Positions 28,497 through 39,925 of a stretch of DNA of 64,000 nt are shown here, piece by piece. The position numbers were made by a program, and so were the translations under genes. The first letter of the stretch is position 1. Each line of letters starts with the position of its first letter. The stretch comes from Bog-756 sp963734395 (lineage in GTDB: Bacteria > Actinomycetota > Acidimicrobiia > Acidimicrobiales > RAAP-2). The notes under the pieces are model-generated. The model was not told the origin of the DNA, searched no databases, and was given only the letters and a program-made list of their open reading frames with translations. Where the stretch lies: positions 186,001 through 250,000 of the forward strand of contig CAVTGY010000002.1 of assembly GCA_963734395.1 (NCBI GenBank), read 5' to 3'.

Positions 28497-28942
28497 CGGT
28501 CATCCTCCTTGGTGACGGCGGCTTGAAAGGCCGGCAGGAGTGCCTGCCAGCCGCTGCGATTCTGGTTGCGCCGTTCGGCACCGACCGCTCCGAGGCGTTC
28601 CCAGCCGCGGTGCTCGATCTCGATACGGGTGGTGGCGGGGTCCCGGGCGACAAAGCGGATCTCCACCTCGGTGGCGTCACTCCGGTCATGGCCGATGTGC
28701 CAGAGGTAGGCCAGTCGGGTCGGTGGATCCCAGACCGTGACCTCGCCCCAGTCGTGCTCGACGCCATCGACGGTGCGTTCGTAGATTCGCCCCCCAACAC
28801 CGCTTTGCAGGACGACGACGTCGGCCGCCCACTCACGGTGTGATCCCGACGGCCACCAGGTGCCGATTCCCGACGTCCAGACGGCAAATGCGTGATCGGC
28901 GGAGCAGGCGACGTCGAAGGACATCGACAGCGGCTCGGTCAT
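28493..28942 (-). CDS. SRPBCC / AHSA1-like protein
   Basis: About 149 residues from the ATG at 28942. The START-like fold is indicated by SMSFDVACSADHAFAVWTSG, GTWWPSGSH, WGEVTVWDPPTRLAYLWH and the terminal helix SGWQALLPAFQAAV. Members bind hydrophobic ligands and often sit beside an ArsR regulator, exactly as here (ATGA overlap with the ArsR gene). Probably cytoplasmic. The ligand is unknown. Confidence 0.85.
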   Translation of the reverse strand: MTEPLSMSFDVACSADHAFAVWTSGIGTWWPSGSHREWAADVVVLQSGVGGRIYERTVDGVEHDWGEVTVWDPPTRLAYLWHIGHDRSDATEVEIRFVARDPATTRIEIEHRGWERLGAVGAERRNQNRSGWQALLPAFQAAVTKEDDR

Positions 28943-29300
28943 TTCCTCGAGGTCCGACGGGTATTTTCGGCCACCAATCGAAACCGGACGGCAGCGTTGC
29001 CCCAGATGCCCTCCAGATAGGTCTGGACGGCGTGCATCCCTTGCTCCTGGAGGTGATAGATCCGCCGGGTCCCCTGGGCCTCCTCGGCCACCAGTCCGGC
29101 ATCCTTCAACAAACGCAGGTGACGGGAGACGGCCGGCCGGCTGATGGGCATGGCCGCCGCGATCTCTCTGGACCGGCTTGTCCCCATCGCTGAGCAGGCG
29201 CAGGATCTCGCGTCGGTTGGGGTCACCCAACGCCTCGAACGGGTCCCGCGATGGACGGTCGACTCACTCGCTGGTTCGCCCGATTCGTCGCACTGGGCAT
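28939..29300 (-). CDS. ArsR-family regulator (frameshifted)
   Basis: Reconstructed winged-helix repressor: ALGDPNRREILRLLSDGDKP, then in another frame EIAAAMPISRPAVSRHLRLL, KDAGLVAEEAQGTRRIYHL and a C-terminal helix. Shifts are needed near 29170 and near 29240. ATG at 29300 follows GGAGG and is taken as start. No metal-binding Cys motif is present, so it belongs to the non-metal ArsR group that accompanies SRPBCC proteins. It presumably controls its own operon through the dyad at 29319-29354. Confidence 0.8.
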
Positions 29301-29318
29301 CCGACCTCCGACTCAACT

Positions 29319-29354
29319 CAGTAACGATTTGGTTACCGTAACAATACGTTACTG
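29319..29354. promoter_or_regulatory. ArsR operator: nested inverted repeats
   Basis: CAGTAACG at 29319-29326 and CGTTACTG at 29347-29354 form an exact 8-bp inverted repeat; between them GTTAC-C-GTAAC (29332-29342) is a second exact dyad. Four GTTAC/GTAAC half-sites thus occur in 36 bases, 19 bases upstream of the ArsR start, in an AT-rich patch. Confidence 0.7.
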
Positions 29355-29416
29355 ATAGACAAGCGGGGGAATCGGCCACCGTGTGGATGGAGCGGACCGG
29401 CAGGCCATGGCCGAGC

Positions 29417-29465
29417 CCGTCGAAGATCGAGTAACCGGCTCGATGCACGGTGTAGCCACCGAGGT
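29417..29465 (-). pseudogene. Relic of an N,N-dimethylformamidase-like domain
   Basis: On the minus strand this encodes LGGYTVHRAGYSIFDG, matching LGGYTVHRAGHWIFDG in the intact gene at 35456-36950; the 49 bases align to 35880-35928 with about 5 mismatches. Similarity fades on both sides and no gene-length frame remains. It lies just after the stop of the PQQ-propeller gene, so the propeller operon is bracketed by a whole copy and a fragment of the same domain. Confidence 0.65.
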
Positions 29466-29495
29466 CGCGAGGCCAATGGGCGGAGAGTGGGCCGG

Positions 29496-31041
29496 TCAGG
29501 ACGCCGGGGAGCGGCCCCATTTCGGTTTGAAGGCGACCACGCCTCCCGGCGTGCCCGATGCCGTGGTGCCCACCCCCATGACCACCATGCCGCCGGATAC
29601 GGCAATGCCACTCCAGCACCAGTTGGGTAGGTTGAGGCGTGGCCACCACCGCCCCGGTGTCGGCATCGCGCACCTGGGCGACGGAGCTGAAGACCTGGCA
29701 GTTGAAGGTGAACCCACCGGCATAGGTGGTGGCACCGAAGGACTGGGCGTTGTTGGCGTCCCAGAGGACCTTGCCGGTGGCGGCGTCGATGGCGAAGAAG
29801 CTCGGGTTCTGTATCGGGGTGTCGGTCGGATCCGAGGGCGCACAGACCGGGCCGCCGTAGTCACCGATGGCGGTCGCCCCGTAGATCGTCGTGCCGTTGA
29901 ACGCCGGGCTACCGATGAAGCCGCCGGCACCTCCGCCGAAGACGACTCGGGTCGACCACCGGATGGCTCCGGTGGCGGGATCGAGCGAGACGTAGGCACC
30001 GTTCTTGCCGAATGCCCCCAGGAAGTCCGGGGTGCCGTCCGCCGACAGGCCGACGTTGGTACCGACCTCGTCGAAGTCGCACCCGGGATCGACCCCGACC
30101 ACGTTGGTGGACCAGCGCAGGTTTCCGTCCTTGGCGTCGAGGGAGAGGACCTGCTCGGCGGTCGTCGTCTCGGTATTGGAGCCGTTGCAGTCGGCGACGG
30201 TGAACACGACGTCGTCGAGGCCGGGAAGATAGCTGCCCGAGGACCAGACGTTCCCACACCCGTCGTCGAGGATCTGCCCGGAAGGGGAGACGTCGGTCTG
30301 GTAGATCCAGACGGGGTCGCCGGTCAACACGCTGGCGGCCACGATGTAACCCCGCTCGTTGGCCTCGCCGTCGGTGTCGACGCCGACGTAGACGTTCCCG
30401 TCCTCGACGATGGGGGAGGAGAAGATCCTGGTCTGATCGGTGGTCGGCGACGGGGGCATCGATGGCATGCCGTCGTAGACGTGCTTCCAGAACAATGTCC
30501 CCGTATCTGGCGTCCAGCGCGTAGAGGGTGAACCCACCACCGAAGATGACCAGGCGGGATGCGACCTGTCGCCGGGCTGGTACCAGGCCGAAGAGGTCAC
30601 CAGCCCCCCGTCTGATCCGATATCGCGGGGGTTCTCGCCGGGGTAGGGCGTGACCGCCGTCTGGGAATCGAGCTGATAGGACCACCGCAGCTTCCCCGTG
30701 GCCATGTCCACGGCGTAGAACTTGGTGTCCCACGACCCGAAGTAGGCCACGCCTCCCACGATGGTCGGGGTGGCCGTCACCGCGTCCCCGGTGGGGAAGA
30801 ACCAGGCCTCGTGCAGGGTCCCCACGTTGGCGGGAGTGATGGAGGTGTGGGTCACGAAGTCGTGCTCGGGGCCGTTGCCGAAACTGGCCCATTTCTTCAC
30901 GCCCCAGGTGGCCGGCGTGTGCCGCGGGGTGGTGCTCGCCCCGGCGGCCAGAGCCACCGAGCTGATCGAACACACGGCGAGCACGGCGACGCCGAATGCG
31001 AGCACCGGGCGGCGCGCCCTCTTCTTCCCCCGGTCGGTCAT
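29496..31041 (-). CDS. Secreted PQQ-type beta-propeller protein (frameshifted)
   Basis: Reconstructed ~515-residue exported protein. The signal peptide (RPVLAFGVAVLAVCSISSVA, cleavage near ALA) is followed by propeller blades typical of PQQ repeats: GVAYFGSWDTKFYAVDMATG, GKLRWSYQLD, DAKDGNLRWSTNVVG and DAATGKVLWDANNAQ. Two compensating shifts near 30500-30560 hide FGGGFTLYALDARYGD, and a shift near 29605 restores GMVVMGVGTTASGTPGGVV before the stop at 29496. Such propellers act as quinoprotein dehydrogenases or as assembly scaffolds; no heme motif is seen, so a scaffold or binding role is equally possible. Third of three coupled propeller genes. Confidence 0.75.
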
Positions 31042-31061
31042 CTCACTGGCCCCCGCTCACC

Positions 31062-32472
31062 TCATTCGCCCTCCGAAGGACTCTCCGGCGTGGGCAACGG
31101 CGTGGGATGGTTCGGGAACGGGCAGACCTCGACTCGGCTGGGGACGCACACGGTGGCACTGGTGGGAAAGGCGAAGTGACCGGCGACCGTCACCGGCGGG
31201 TTGGGCGTCTGGTTGGCGTCGAAGGTCACCTTCATCAGCCGGCCGTTGAAGTCCTGCGGTCCACAATTGCTGAACCCACCCGAGCACACGATGTGGATGT
31301 CGATGAAGTACAGGGTCCCGTTCGGGGCGAAGGCCATCCCGAACGGGTTGAAGCCATTGGGATCGGCCCCGAAATCGGAGAGCGACTCGCCGGGGACGCC
31401 CGGCCGGGCAATCGGTTGGCCGGTGGAGCTGAACCACTCGATCACGTCGTTGGCACTCCCCCCACCGAAGATGGAGGAGATGGCGTAGCAGCCACAGGTC
31501 GGGTCCTCGGCCACCCCCCCCGGGACGGGCAGATTGCTGATCGCTGCCCTGGAAGAACACCGACGAGGTGATGTCGGCCCGTGGATAGACGCCGCCCGGG
31601 CACTGGGATGCGCTGGTGGGAAACGACGAGTGATCGAACTCGAGCGACGTCGCCCGGGAAGCCCCCGGTCGACGACCCGGCCTGGGGCACGAGCAGGTTC
31701 CCGTTGGGCATGGTGGTCATCATCCCTGGCTGGGCCAGCCCGCCGGTGCCGTCGTCGTGGTCACTGCCCACGACCACCGGCTGGTCGGCCCGTAGAGGAC
31801 ACACGAGGTGGTGTAGGAGGGTGCGAACCACTCGATCAATCGGCCCGAGGTCGGAATCGGGAACGCCCCCTGGGCCGTGCCGATGTCGTTGGCGAACACG
31901 TTGTGCTGAGCGTCGACGGCGCATCCCGTGTAGGTGGCCTGGCCGTTGTAGACGCCGGTCGGATCGGGCGGCGAGTCTTCACCGGGAAGCCCCGGTGCCA
32001 TCCGGTAGGGACCGGGGACGTAGAGGGTCTTGCCGGTGAAGTTCCCGTTGACATCGTTCATCTCTTCGCTGATCGCCGGCTGTTTGAACGGATAGGTCGG
32101 CGGGCCCCCGGGATTGTGCTGACTCTCGTTGGTGGGGTCGGAACCGCCCACCCAGCGACCGGTCCCGTCATTGAGAGGGCAGACCTGACCGTTCAGATCC
32201 CACGGCGCCATCAGCTGGCCCTGGCTGTGGTTGGCCGACTCGTAGTAGTCGACCTCCTCGTCCTGGTCCCAATAGACGAGGTAGCCCGATCGGGGGGCGG
32301 AAAAACCCGATTCTGTTTGACCACTGGTGGCGGCCGTTGCGCTGGTCGAGATGCAGGCAACCAGCACCAGCAACGGGATCAATCCGAGAGCCACCAGGTT
32401 CGGGCGCCGGCCGGTGCGGTTGGCCGCGCCCTGTTTCCTGTATGCCGTCTTGAGCGTGGGCGTCGTCGTCAT
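31062..32472 (-). CDS. Secreted SMP-30/NHL-like beta-propeller protein (frameshifted)
   Basis: Reconstructed ~465-residue protein. A basic n-region and hydrophobic LVALGLIPLLVLVACISTSA form the signal; mature text includes GYLVYWDQDEEVDYYES, TYTGCAVDAQHNVFANDIG, then in other frames GMMTTMPNGNLLVPQAG and PFGMAFAPNGTLYFIDIH. These are propeller blade motifs of the type that read 'what-follows-is-loaded' data in SMP-30-like lactonases, but catalytic metal ligands could not be confirmed. Shifts near 31780 and 31540. ATG at 32472 overlaps the stop of the NHL gene (ATGA), so the pair is translationally coupled. It ends in a proline-rich tail. Confidence 0.65.
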
Positions 32473-35255
32473 CGCCGGACCCTCACGCTGTTCGAGTCCG
32501 CCGACGCCGGACCCGACCCCAGCGTGTTCTGTGCGGTCACCGTGAAGGCGTAGTGAGTCGCCGTTGGTGAGCCCGGTCACCACGGCCGACGTGGACCCGC
32601 CACCGACATCCACGGTGGCCGTACCCCCGACGGTCGCCACCACGTAACCCGACACCGGAAGACCGCCGGGGTTGACCGGCGGACGCCAGCTGACGGTGGC
32701 CGAGCCATTGCCGGAGGTGGCGGTGACCGAACCAGGCGGTCCGGGGACCGCCTGGCCGGCGGTGAGATTGCGCACACAGTTGTTGGCGGTGTCGGAGATG
32801 AAGAGCGAGTTGCCTTCCGGCGAATGCCACACCGAGCGGCACCGAGAGTGCGGCGGCCGTCCCCGGTGCCGGTGCTCCGATGCCGGCCGGGCAGCTGGTC
32901 GTCCCGCCTCCGGCAATGGTGTAGATGTCCCCGGTGGTCATCGACTGCCCGTAGAAGGTGCCGGTGGCCGCGGCCACCACCCGGACCACGTTGTTGGCCG
33001 AGTCGGCGAAGATCACGTTCCCGGTGGGGTCGACGGTGATCCCGGCCGGGAAGGACAGCTCGGCCGCGCCCTGCCGGGCCGCCGTCTCCGGCAAAGCCCT
33101 GGACGCCGTCACCGGCCAGTGTGTAGACATCGCCGGCCTCCATGGGCACTGCGTAGAAGGTTCCGGTTGCGGCGGCCACCACCCGCACCTGCGTTGTTCT
33201 CGTAGTCACCCACCACCAGGTTCCCGAATCGGTCGACGGCCACACCCACCGGCAGTTGGAAGGTCGCATCGCTGGGCGGGGCCCCCGTCGCCGGTGTCGC
33301 CCGTGGACCCGGTGCCGGCGACGGTGTAGATGTCACCGGCGGTCATCGAACGCCCGTAGAAGGATGCCGGTGGCTGCTGGCGATGACCCGGATCCTGTTC
33401 CCGTAGAACTCGGTGAAGATGATGTTGCCGGATCCGTCCACAGCCAGGTTCTCGGGCGCATTGACCTTGGCCCGGGAAGCGGGCCTACCGTCACCGGTGC
33501 TGCCGATGGCTCCGGTGCCGGCGATGGTGTAGATGCCGCCGGCGGTCATCGACTGTCCGTAGAACGTGCCGGTGGTGTTGGCCACCACCCGGATCCGGTT
33601 TCCGGCGAACTCGGCGACGAGCAGATTTCCCGCCGTATCGAATGCGACCCCGGTGGGGGCGTCGATCTCGGCGCTGGTGCCGTTGGTTCCATCCGGACTC
33701 GTCCCGGCGGTCCCGTCTCCGGCCACCGTGTAGAGGTCGCCCCCCGTCATGGTCTGACCGAAATACGTCCCCGAGCCCACGGGTACGAACCGTACGCGAT
33801 TGTTGTTCTGGTCGGCCACGGCTACGTCTCCCGCTCCGTCGGCGGCAACCCCGGTGGGCAGGTTGAAGACGGCGTCGGCGGCAGGGCCGCCGTCACCGGA
33901 GAATCCACCCAGTGAGCCGGTGCCCGCCACGGTTTGGATGTCGTCGGCGGCGACGGATTGGCCGTAATCGGTGCCCGTAGAGGCAGCGATCACCCGGACC
34001 CGGTTGTTCCCCGAGTCCGCCACGACGATGTTGCCGTTGGCGTCGACCACCACGTCCCGGGGCGAGGAGAGAGCGGAGTCCACTGCCGGGCCACCGTCTC
34101 CCGAGAACTGTGGGCTACCTGTACCGGCCACCGTGTAGATGTCCCCGGCGACGACCGGCAACCCGTAGGCGGTCCCGGACTCCTCGGCGACCAGCCTCAC
34201 CCGGTTGTTGCCGTAGTCGGCGACCACCACGTTCCCGTGGGCGTCGACGGCCACGCTTTCGGGCATTGTCGAGCTCGGCGCCGGTAGCGGCGGCCCCGTC
34301 GCCGGCATAGCCGGCCGTGCCGTCACCGGCCACCGTGTAGATGTCGCCGGCGGTCATCGACTGCCCGTAGAAGGTTCCGGTCGCCGCGGCCACCACCCGG
34401 ATCTCGTTGTTGCCGAGGTCGGCGATGACCAGGTTGCCGTGTGCGTCGACGGTCACGCCCGTGGGTTGGTCGAGCTCGGCGCCGACGGCACTGGTGCCGC
34501 TGCCGGCATCCCCGGCCGTGCCGTCACCGGCCACGGTGTAGATGTCGCCGGCGGTCATCGACTGCCCGTAGAAGGAGCCGGTGGTGGCGGCCACCACCCG
34601 GACCACGTTGTTGCCGGAGTCGCAGATGACGAGGTTCCCCGAGCCATCCAGGGCGATCCCGGCCGGATAGGCCAGTTGGGCGTTCGTCGCCGCACCGGCG
34701 TTCCCGGCGTAGCCCCACGTGCCATCGCCGGCAACCGTTGTGATCTGACCAGCGGTCACCGGTGTCCCCAACAGCGTTCCTGTCGTCGTCGCCACCACCC
34801 GGATGCGGTTGTTCTGGTTGTCGGCGATGTAAAGGTTGCCGCCTCCGTCCACGGCCAGCCCATAGGGCCCGTCGCACGAGGCATCGGCGGCCGGTCCTCC
34901 GTCCCCTCCGTACCCCGATGTGGCGATGTTGCCCGAACAGGCCACGTTCGCCTCGCTGCCGGAAGAGGTGAGGCCCCTGATCACCATGAGTGTCCCGTCC
35001 CCGATTTCGAGACCGCCCGACGGGGTCGTCGCCAACGAGACCGGGTTCTGCGCCACCGTGATCCCCTGACCGGCACCGGTCCCACCGATGGCTGGTCAGG
35101 ATCGAGGACGGTGGCCCGGCGAACGAGAGACCGGCGGCGATTCCCGCCGCACAGACGACCACAACGACCAGGCCCACCGGCACTAAGTGGTGCCGCCGCC
35201 GATCGCCGATCATCGTCACAGAAACGTCCGAAGACCGCTTGGGTCGGAACCACAT
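32469..35255 (-). CDS. Exported NHL-repeat beta-propeller with C-terminal Fn3 domain (frameshifted)
   Basis: Reconstructed ~925-residue protein. A membrane segment (LVVVVVCAAGIAAGLSFAG) near the start is followed by about ten ~57-residue NHL units of the form AGDIYTVAGDGTAGYAGDG...GVAVDAHGNLVVADYGNNRVR, enough for one large or two smaller propellers. A fibronectin type III domain (PPGSVTATSGNGSATVSWRP to ASADSNSVRV) closes the protein. At least six shifts are needed (near 35110, 34270, 33360, 33190, 33080, 32840 and 32555). Start could be 35255 or 35213. Likely anchored outside the cell; binding to glycans or proteins is an inference. Confidence 0.75.
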
Positions 35256-35455
35256 CGGCCAGATCGTCCGACCACCGATAGCCCGCCATCTCTCATCGGA
35301 CCGCCCCGCTCCGATCCCCCTTGTTGCGACACGGTGGCCATTGTTCCAGAGGCGAGCCTCGTTTGCTCGGGGAAGTCATAACCAGGCACATCCGTCTCGT
35401 CGATACCAGCCACGCGGAGCGGTGCCTTTCTCACCAACAGCGCGGTTGTGTAGCT

Positions 35456-36950
35456 CTACCCCAACTGCGTCAGCACGTTCCGGGTGATCTGTTCAATCTG
35501 CGGGTCTCGCCCTGCCAGCCCGTGAGCCCAGTCGGTCGACCCCGACGTCACCACCGTCGCGCCCGCCTCGTTCGTGTACGCACCCAGCACCGCGTGGCCG
35601 TGACGGATGCGCTCCATCGCCTCGGGCTCACGCGTCCCGAACACGCGTGACGCGATGTACTCCAACTCGCTCGGCTCGCCCGGCTTGGGCGGACGAGGCG
35701 CGGTCTCGCGCGTGAAGTGCTGGGTCGGGCACGTGCCGAGGATCTCGAAGGTCGACGGCGTGCCGTCCTCGCCGGTCGGGTACGGCAGCCCGTCGCGGTA
35801 GGTGAACACGCACCCGTCGCACTCGTAGCCGACGACGGTCGCGCCGGCACCGAGCACGTCGCCGTAGCCGAGCCCGGTGCCGTCGAAGATCCAGTGACCG
35901 GCGCGGTGCACGGTGTAGCCACCGAGGCCGGCGGTCACATTGCGACCGATGCGGTGATAGCCCCCGCGGGTGAACGAGACGCCGGTCATGTAGTTCTCGG
36001 GACGACCGACGACCACGTCGGACCAGAACGTCGTCACCTCCGCTTCGCTGGTCGGTTCCCATCAGCGGGTCGTTCTTGAAGAAGCCCTTGTACCCGACCA
36101 TCACGTCGTGATCGTCACCCTCGATGCGCACCTGCCACAACGACGTATTGCCCGAGAAGAACGCCGCGTTGCCGCCGCTGGCGATGAATGCTTCGACCGT
36201 GTCGCGCATGCCGCGGGACCAGTACTCGTCGTGGCCGACGGATAGATACAGACTGGCGCCGTCCAACACCTCGGGGTGTTCTTCGAGATCGGCATTGGTG
36301 CACACACCGATCTCGAACCCCTCGCGTTCGGCCCACTCGATGAACGGCAGCTCCCAGTCGGGCCAACCCGCCGAACCGGCATAGCCCGACAGATGGTTGA
36401 TCTGGATGTAGCCGACGTGCGCGGCGTTCTGCGGATCGGGCGCGCCCGTCCCCGTCACCCGACGGCCCTTGCCCGGCGGCTTGTAGAGGTAGCCCGCCGA
36501 CATCGGCCGCTGCATGGCAACGTGGGTGCCGCCGGTGTACAGGTTCGGTCCGCCAAAGTCGTTGTAGGCGTGCCACGTATTGGTCGCCAGCGCGATCACG
36601 ATGCGCGCGCCTGAAGACGGACGCACGACGAAGAACGCGTAGTCGCGCCGCACCTTCTCGCCAACGTCGATCTCCATGACGACCTCGTAGTAGCCCGACC
36701 GCCACGTCGGGTCGACGTCCAGCGTGAGAGCGACAGGCCAACCGCACCCCTTCGAGGAGGCGTCCTTCGGCGTCTCGTGCTCGTCGGCCGCGACCGCATC
36801 AGAACTGAACACGACCTCCCGTCGCGCGCCGACCCGTGCCACCTCGACGCGCACCGGCCGCCCGGCGGACGACGACATGTGCAGACCGACCTGCCCGCCC
36901 GGGCACACTGATTGCGGCCAGCAGTACCCCGTCACCACTTCACGACCCAT
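35456..36950 (-). CDS. N,N-dimethylformamidase large-subunit-like protein (one frameshift)
   Basis: Reconstructed ~497-residue protein. Segments such as WHAYNDFGGPNLYTGGTHVA, INHLSGYAGSAGWPDWELPF, LYLSVGHDEYWSRGMRDTVE, GGNAAFFSGNTSLWQVRIEG and LGGYTVHRAGHWIFDGTGLG match the DMFase beta-subunit C-terminal family. One shift near 36050 joins the halves. In true dimethylformamidase this subunit carries the iron site and works with a small subunit; none is seen here, so amide hydrolysis is unproven. No signal peptide is evident. A 49-base relic of the same domain is at 29417. Confidence 0.8.
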
Positions 36951-37049
36951 CTCCCGACCCTAACTGGGCCAGGTCACTCGCCACCTCTGGTGACGTCACA
37001 CCAGGCGAGCGCTGGGCGTCGACTTGGCTGAACGCCACCGCCTATCGGT

Positions 37050-39721
37050 CTAGGTGCTGTGCAGCCGGGCGGTGGCGATCTCGAATGGGCGTAGTTCGAA
37101 GGATTCCTCGAACGAGCGCTCGGGATAGCCGCGCAGGTCGACCAGCCAGCCGGCCCGTCCGTCGATGGTGACCGTGGTTGGTTCAGACCGAGGGTTGAAC
37201 ACCCTCACCTCGTGCGATCCCGCCATCCCGGCGAACGGCGCTCACCTCGGCGCCGCTGATGCCCAGCCCGCTCCCGGTCGAAGGGCGCATGCCTCCACCC
37301 GGGCTGGCCAACACCTCGAGCGGCAGAAGAACGTCGTCGGCAAACGCATAGGGGTCGTCGACGCCGACCGCCAGTGCGTAGTGCAATGCGATCGGACGTC
37401 CGACCATCTGGAGTCCCGCTACCGGGGTCAAGGGGCCGGCCGGGAAGGGTCGATAAGCCATGCCGGCCCGCGACAGCATTCCTGTCGAGCGGAGCACGGT
37501 CAACGCGATCGTCGAGGCGGCATCGCCAAGGGGGGAGGCCGCGATGTCAATGAGCTCGTACTCGCAAACGCCATCGTGGACGACGGTCAGGTTCCCCGCC
37601 GATACGAAACGACGGGACGGAGCCGTGGGCAGGCCAAATTCTTCCGGGCGGCCCTCGGCCGTGAGACCCCGTTCGACAACGGCGAATGCGCATTCGGCCT
37701 GCGACGTCCGGGCCGGCTCGGGCAGTGGCAGGTGCACTCGAAGACGGTGGTCGCGGCTCGGGTTCACAAACGAGGTGGTCACCCGTACCGCCGGCTCGTC
37801 CGCTCTGAGCTCGATCGAAGTCTCGACCTCCACGGATCGCTCCCCGACCCGGGTCTGCGAGCCGCCGTCAACATGATCAGGCCATAGGTAGCTACCGGTG
37901 ATCACCACCCGCGCCCGCACTGGCCCTTGCTCGGCAATTCGGATCGCCACCGCGATCGGCTTGTCCACGATGGCGTCCTGGCGAGGAGGGGAATAGTTGT
38001 AGGAGTCACCGAAGTCCCCGCCGTCGACCAGCCGGCCATAACCTGCCTGCCCATTGATCGAAAACGTGCCGAGCGTCTTGTCGACTTCGACCGACACCAG
38101 TCCGTTGGAGAGTGTTGTCGACTCTCCGGATGCGCTGACTTCCACCGGGTGGGTCAACGCCACCGGTTCGAACGGCTGCCATCCGTAGCCAGGCACCTCG
38201 GCCACGCGGGCCGCGATGCGCCGAGTGGACGGCTCGTTCATGCCTAACCGGATAACGGCATCGGGTCGTGCCTCCATGCGAGCGGAGATGTCCCGCTTGG
38301 CCTCGGCGATCGGCGCGTCGTGACGCTCTTCGGGTCCTATCGAGAAGGTGATGTCGATGGACTCATCGTCCTCTTCGATGGCGATGTCCTGCAGCCAGGA
38401 GTCGTGGTCGATCTGCGGGCTCTGGAGCATCCCGATGATTGTGCGCACCGTGTCGGCATCGAGCACCATCCCATCGGGGTGGCCCGTACGTTCGGACAGC
38501 ACCTGCATCTCGGCGGTCGGTGGTTCGACTGCGTCGACCGTCAACTCCACGACTCCCGAACGGGCACGCTGAGTCGGATTGAGTACGTAGGAGCCCGACT
38601 CGGCCAGCGATCGCGCCAACGATTTGGTGGCCCGCTCAGCCACTCCCGTCGCGATGGTGCGCGCTTCTGCGTAGCGGTGCATGACGGCGTCGACGACGTC
38701 GTCGACCGAGCAGGCACAGATGGAATCGTGGGCCGAGTTGCGGACGATTTCCTTCCAGGCCAGTTCGAGCTGGCGCTTTGGCCACTCCGTCGGTCTCTGG
38801 AAGAGAGCGGCCAGAGGTTCCGCTCGCCGCTCCAGTTCGCCGCGCGGCTAATCCGCCCATCCGCTTTACGTCGACCCGATTCGAAGTGACACCCATCAGC
38901 ATGTCGGCGCGGAATCCCGAGCGAAGTTCTCCCTTCCAGCGCTCCAGGCCTTTTGTCGGCGCGGTTGCCAGGTACTCGGGTAGGGATGTGACATCGAAGA
39001 AGAAGCCATCTTGAAGATCGTTGGCCTCGGCCACGACCCGGCCCAGCCAAGGCTGGGGCATGAGATGATCGGAGCCGTTCATCCACAACAGGTCATCCAG
39101 AACCAGATCCCCGACTTCGTCGAGATGGTTGGCCAGACGTTGCACGAGGGCTTTGGCGTCATCAGGGAGGGTGGCCCCATTGCTGTAGCCGGCGGGAAGA
39201 TATTCGGCCCGAACGATGGATCCATCGGGTGCTTCCCAGAAGAATCCGTCCTTGGTGATCGTCGACGGTACACCTCGCCAGACGACCGCGTTGGTGAAGC
39301 CGGCCAGTCGGAGGATCTGGGGCATCTGCGCGATGTGACCGAACATGTCGGGGAGGTAGCCGACGTCCATGGCGCCACCGAAGGCCGCGGCGCGGCCAAG
39401 ACCCATCTGCAGGTTGCGGATGATGGTCTCGCCCGACGTCAGGAACTCGTCCATCAGGATGTACCAGGGTCCCATGCTGATCCGCCCGGCCGTTGCCAGC
39501 GCCCGAATGCGCTCTTCGTTCTCCGGCCGCACCTCGAGGTAGTCGTCGACGACGGCCATCTGTCCGTCGAGCATGAAGTAGGGATAGCTGTCGTCGGATT
39601 CGAGCAGAGCAAGAAGCGTGTCGAACAAGTCGACCAGATTCAGGCGAAATTCCTGGTAGGGCCTGTACCACTCACGGTCCCAGTGAGTATGCGGAACGAT
39701 TGCGATACGACGGGCTGCCAT
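37050..39721 (-). CDS. Glycoside hydrolase family 38 alpha-mannosidase (frameshifted)
   Basis: Reconstructed ~890-residue enzyme starting at ATG 39721. The N-terminal GH38 motif IVPHTHWDREWY is followed by DVGYLPDMFGHIAQMPQIL (nucleophile Asp in D-M-F-G-H), WRGVPSTITKDGFFWEAPDG and the three-helix segment with AHDSICACSVDDVVDAV. The beta-sandwich C-terminal half is intact and ends ELRPFEIATARLHST. Shifts fall near 38840 and 37215. It removes alpha-mannose residues, probably in the cytoplasm since no signal is present. Divergent from the PhyH gene across 204 bases. Confidence 0.85.
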
Positions 39722-39925
39722 GCCCGCCACACTACGACGAGTAGCACCGGACCAGAAGCGGATCCCGTGAAGGTCGCCGGGTGTCGTGTTGAGCGTACGG
39801 CGATGTAGACGACATGGCATTCGCCGAAGACAAGGGCCTGGAGAACGGCTGTTCACGGCTGCACGGGGGAGCCACGATCGTTTCACGCGGTGGTAGTTTC
39901 GGCGGACGTCCGAAGGAGGAGAGTC

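Noticed and set aside
28939..31041. Apparent 700-residue fusion of a PQQ propeller with an ArsR regulator
   Set aside because: The join passes through non-coding text, a DMFase relic and the ArsR operator. Frameshifts merely hide the stop of the propeller gene.
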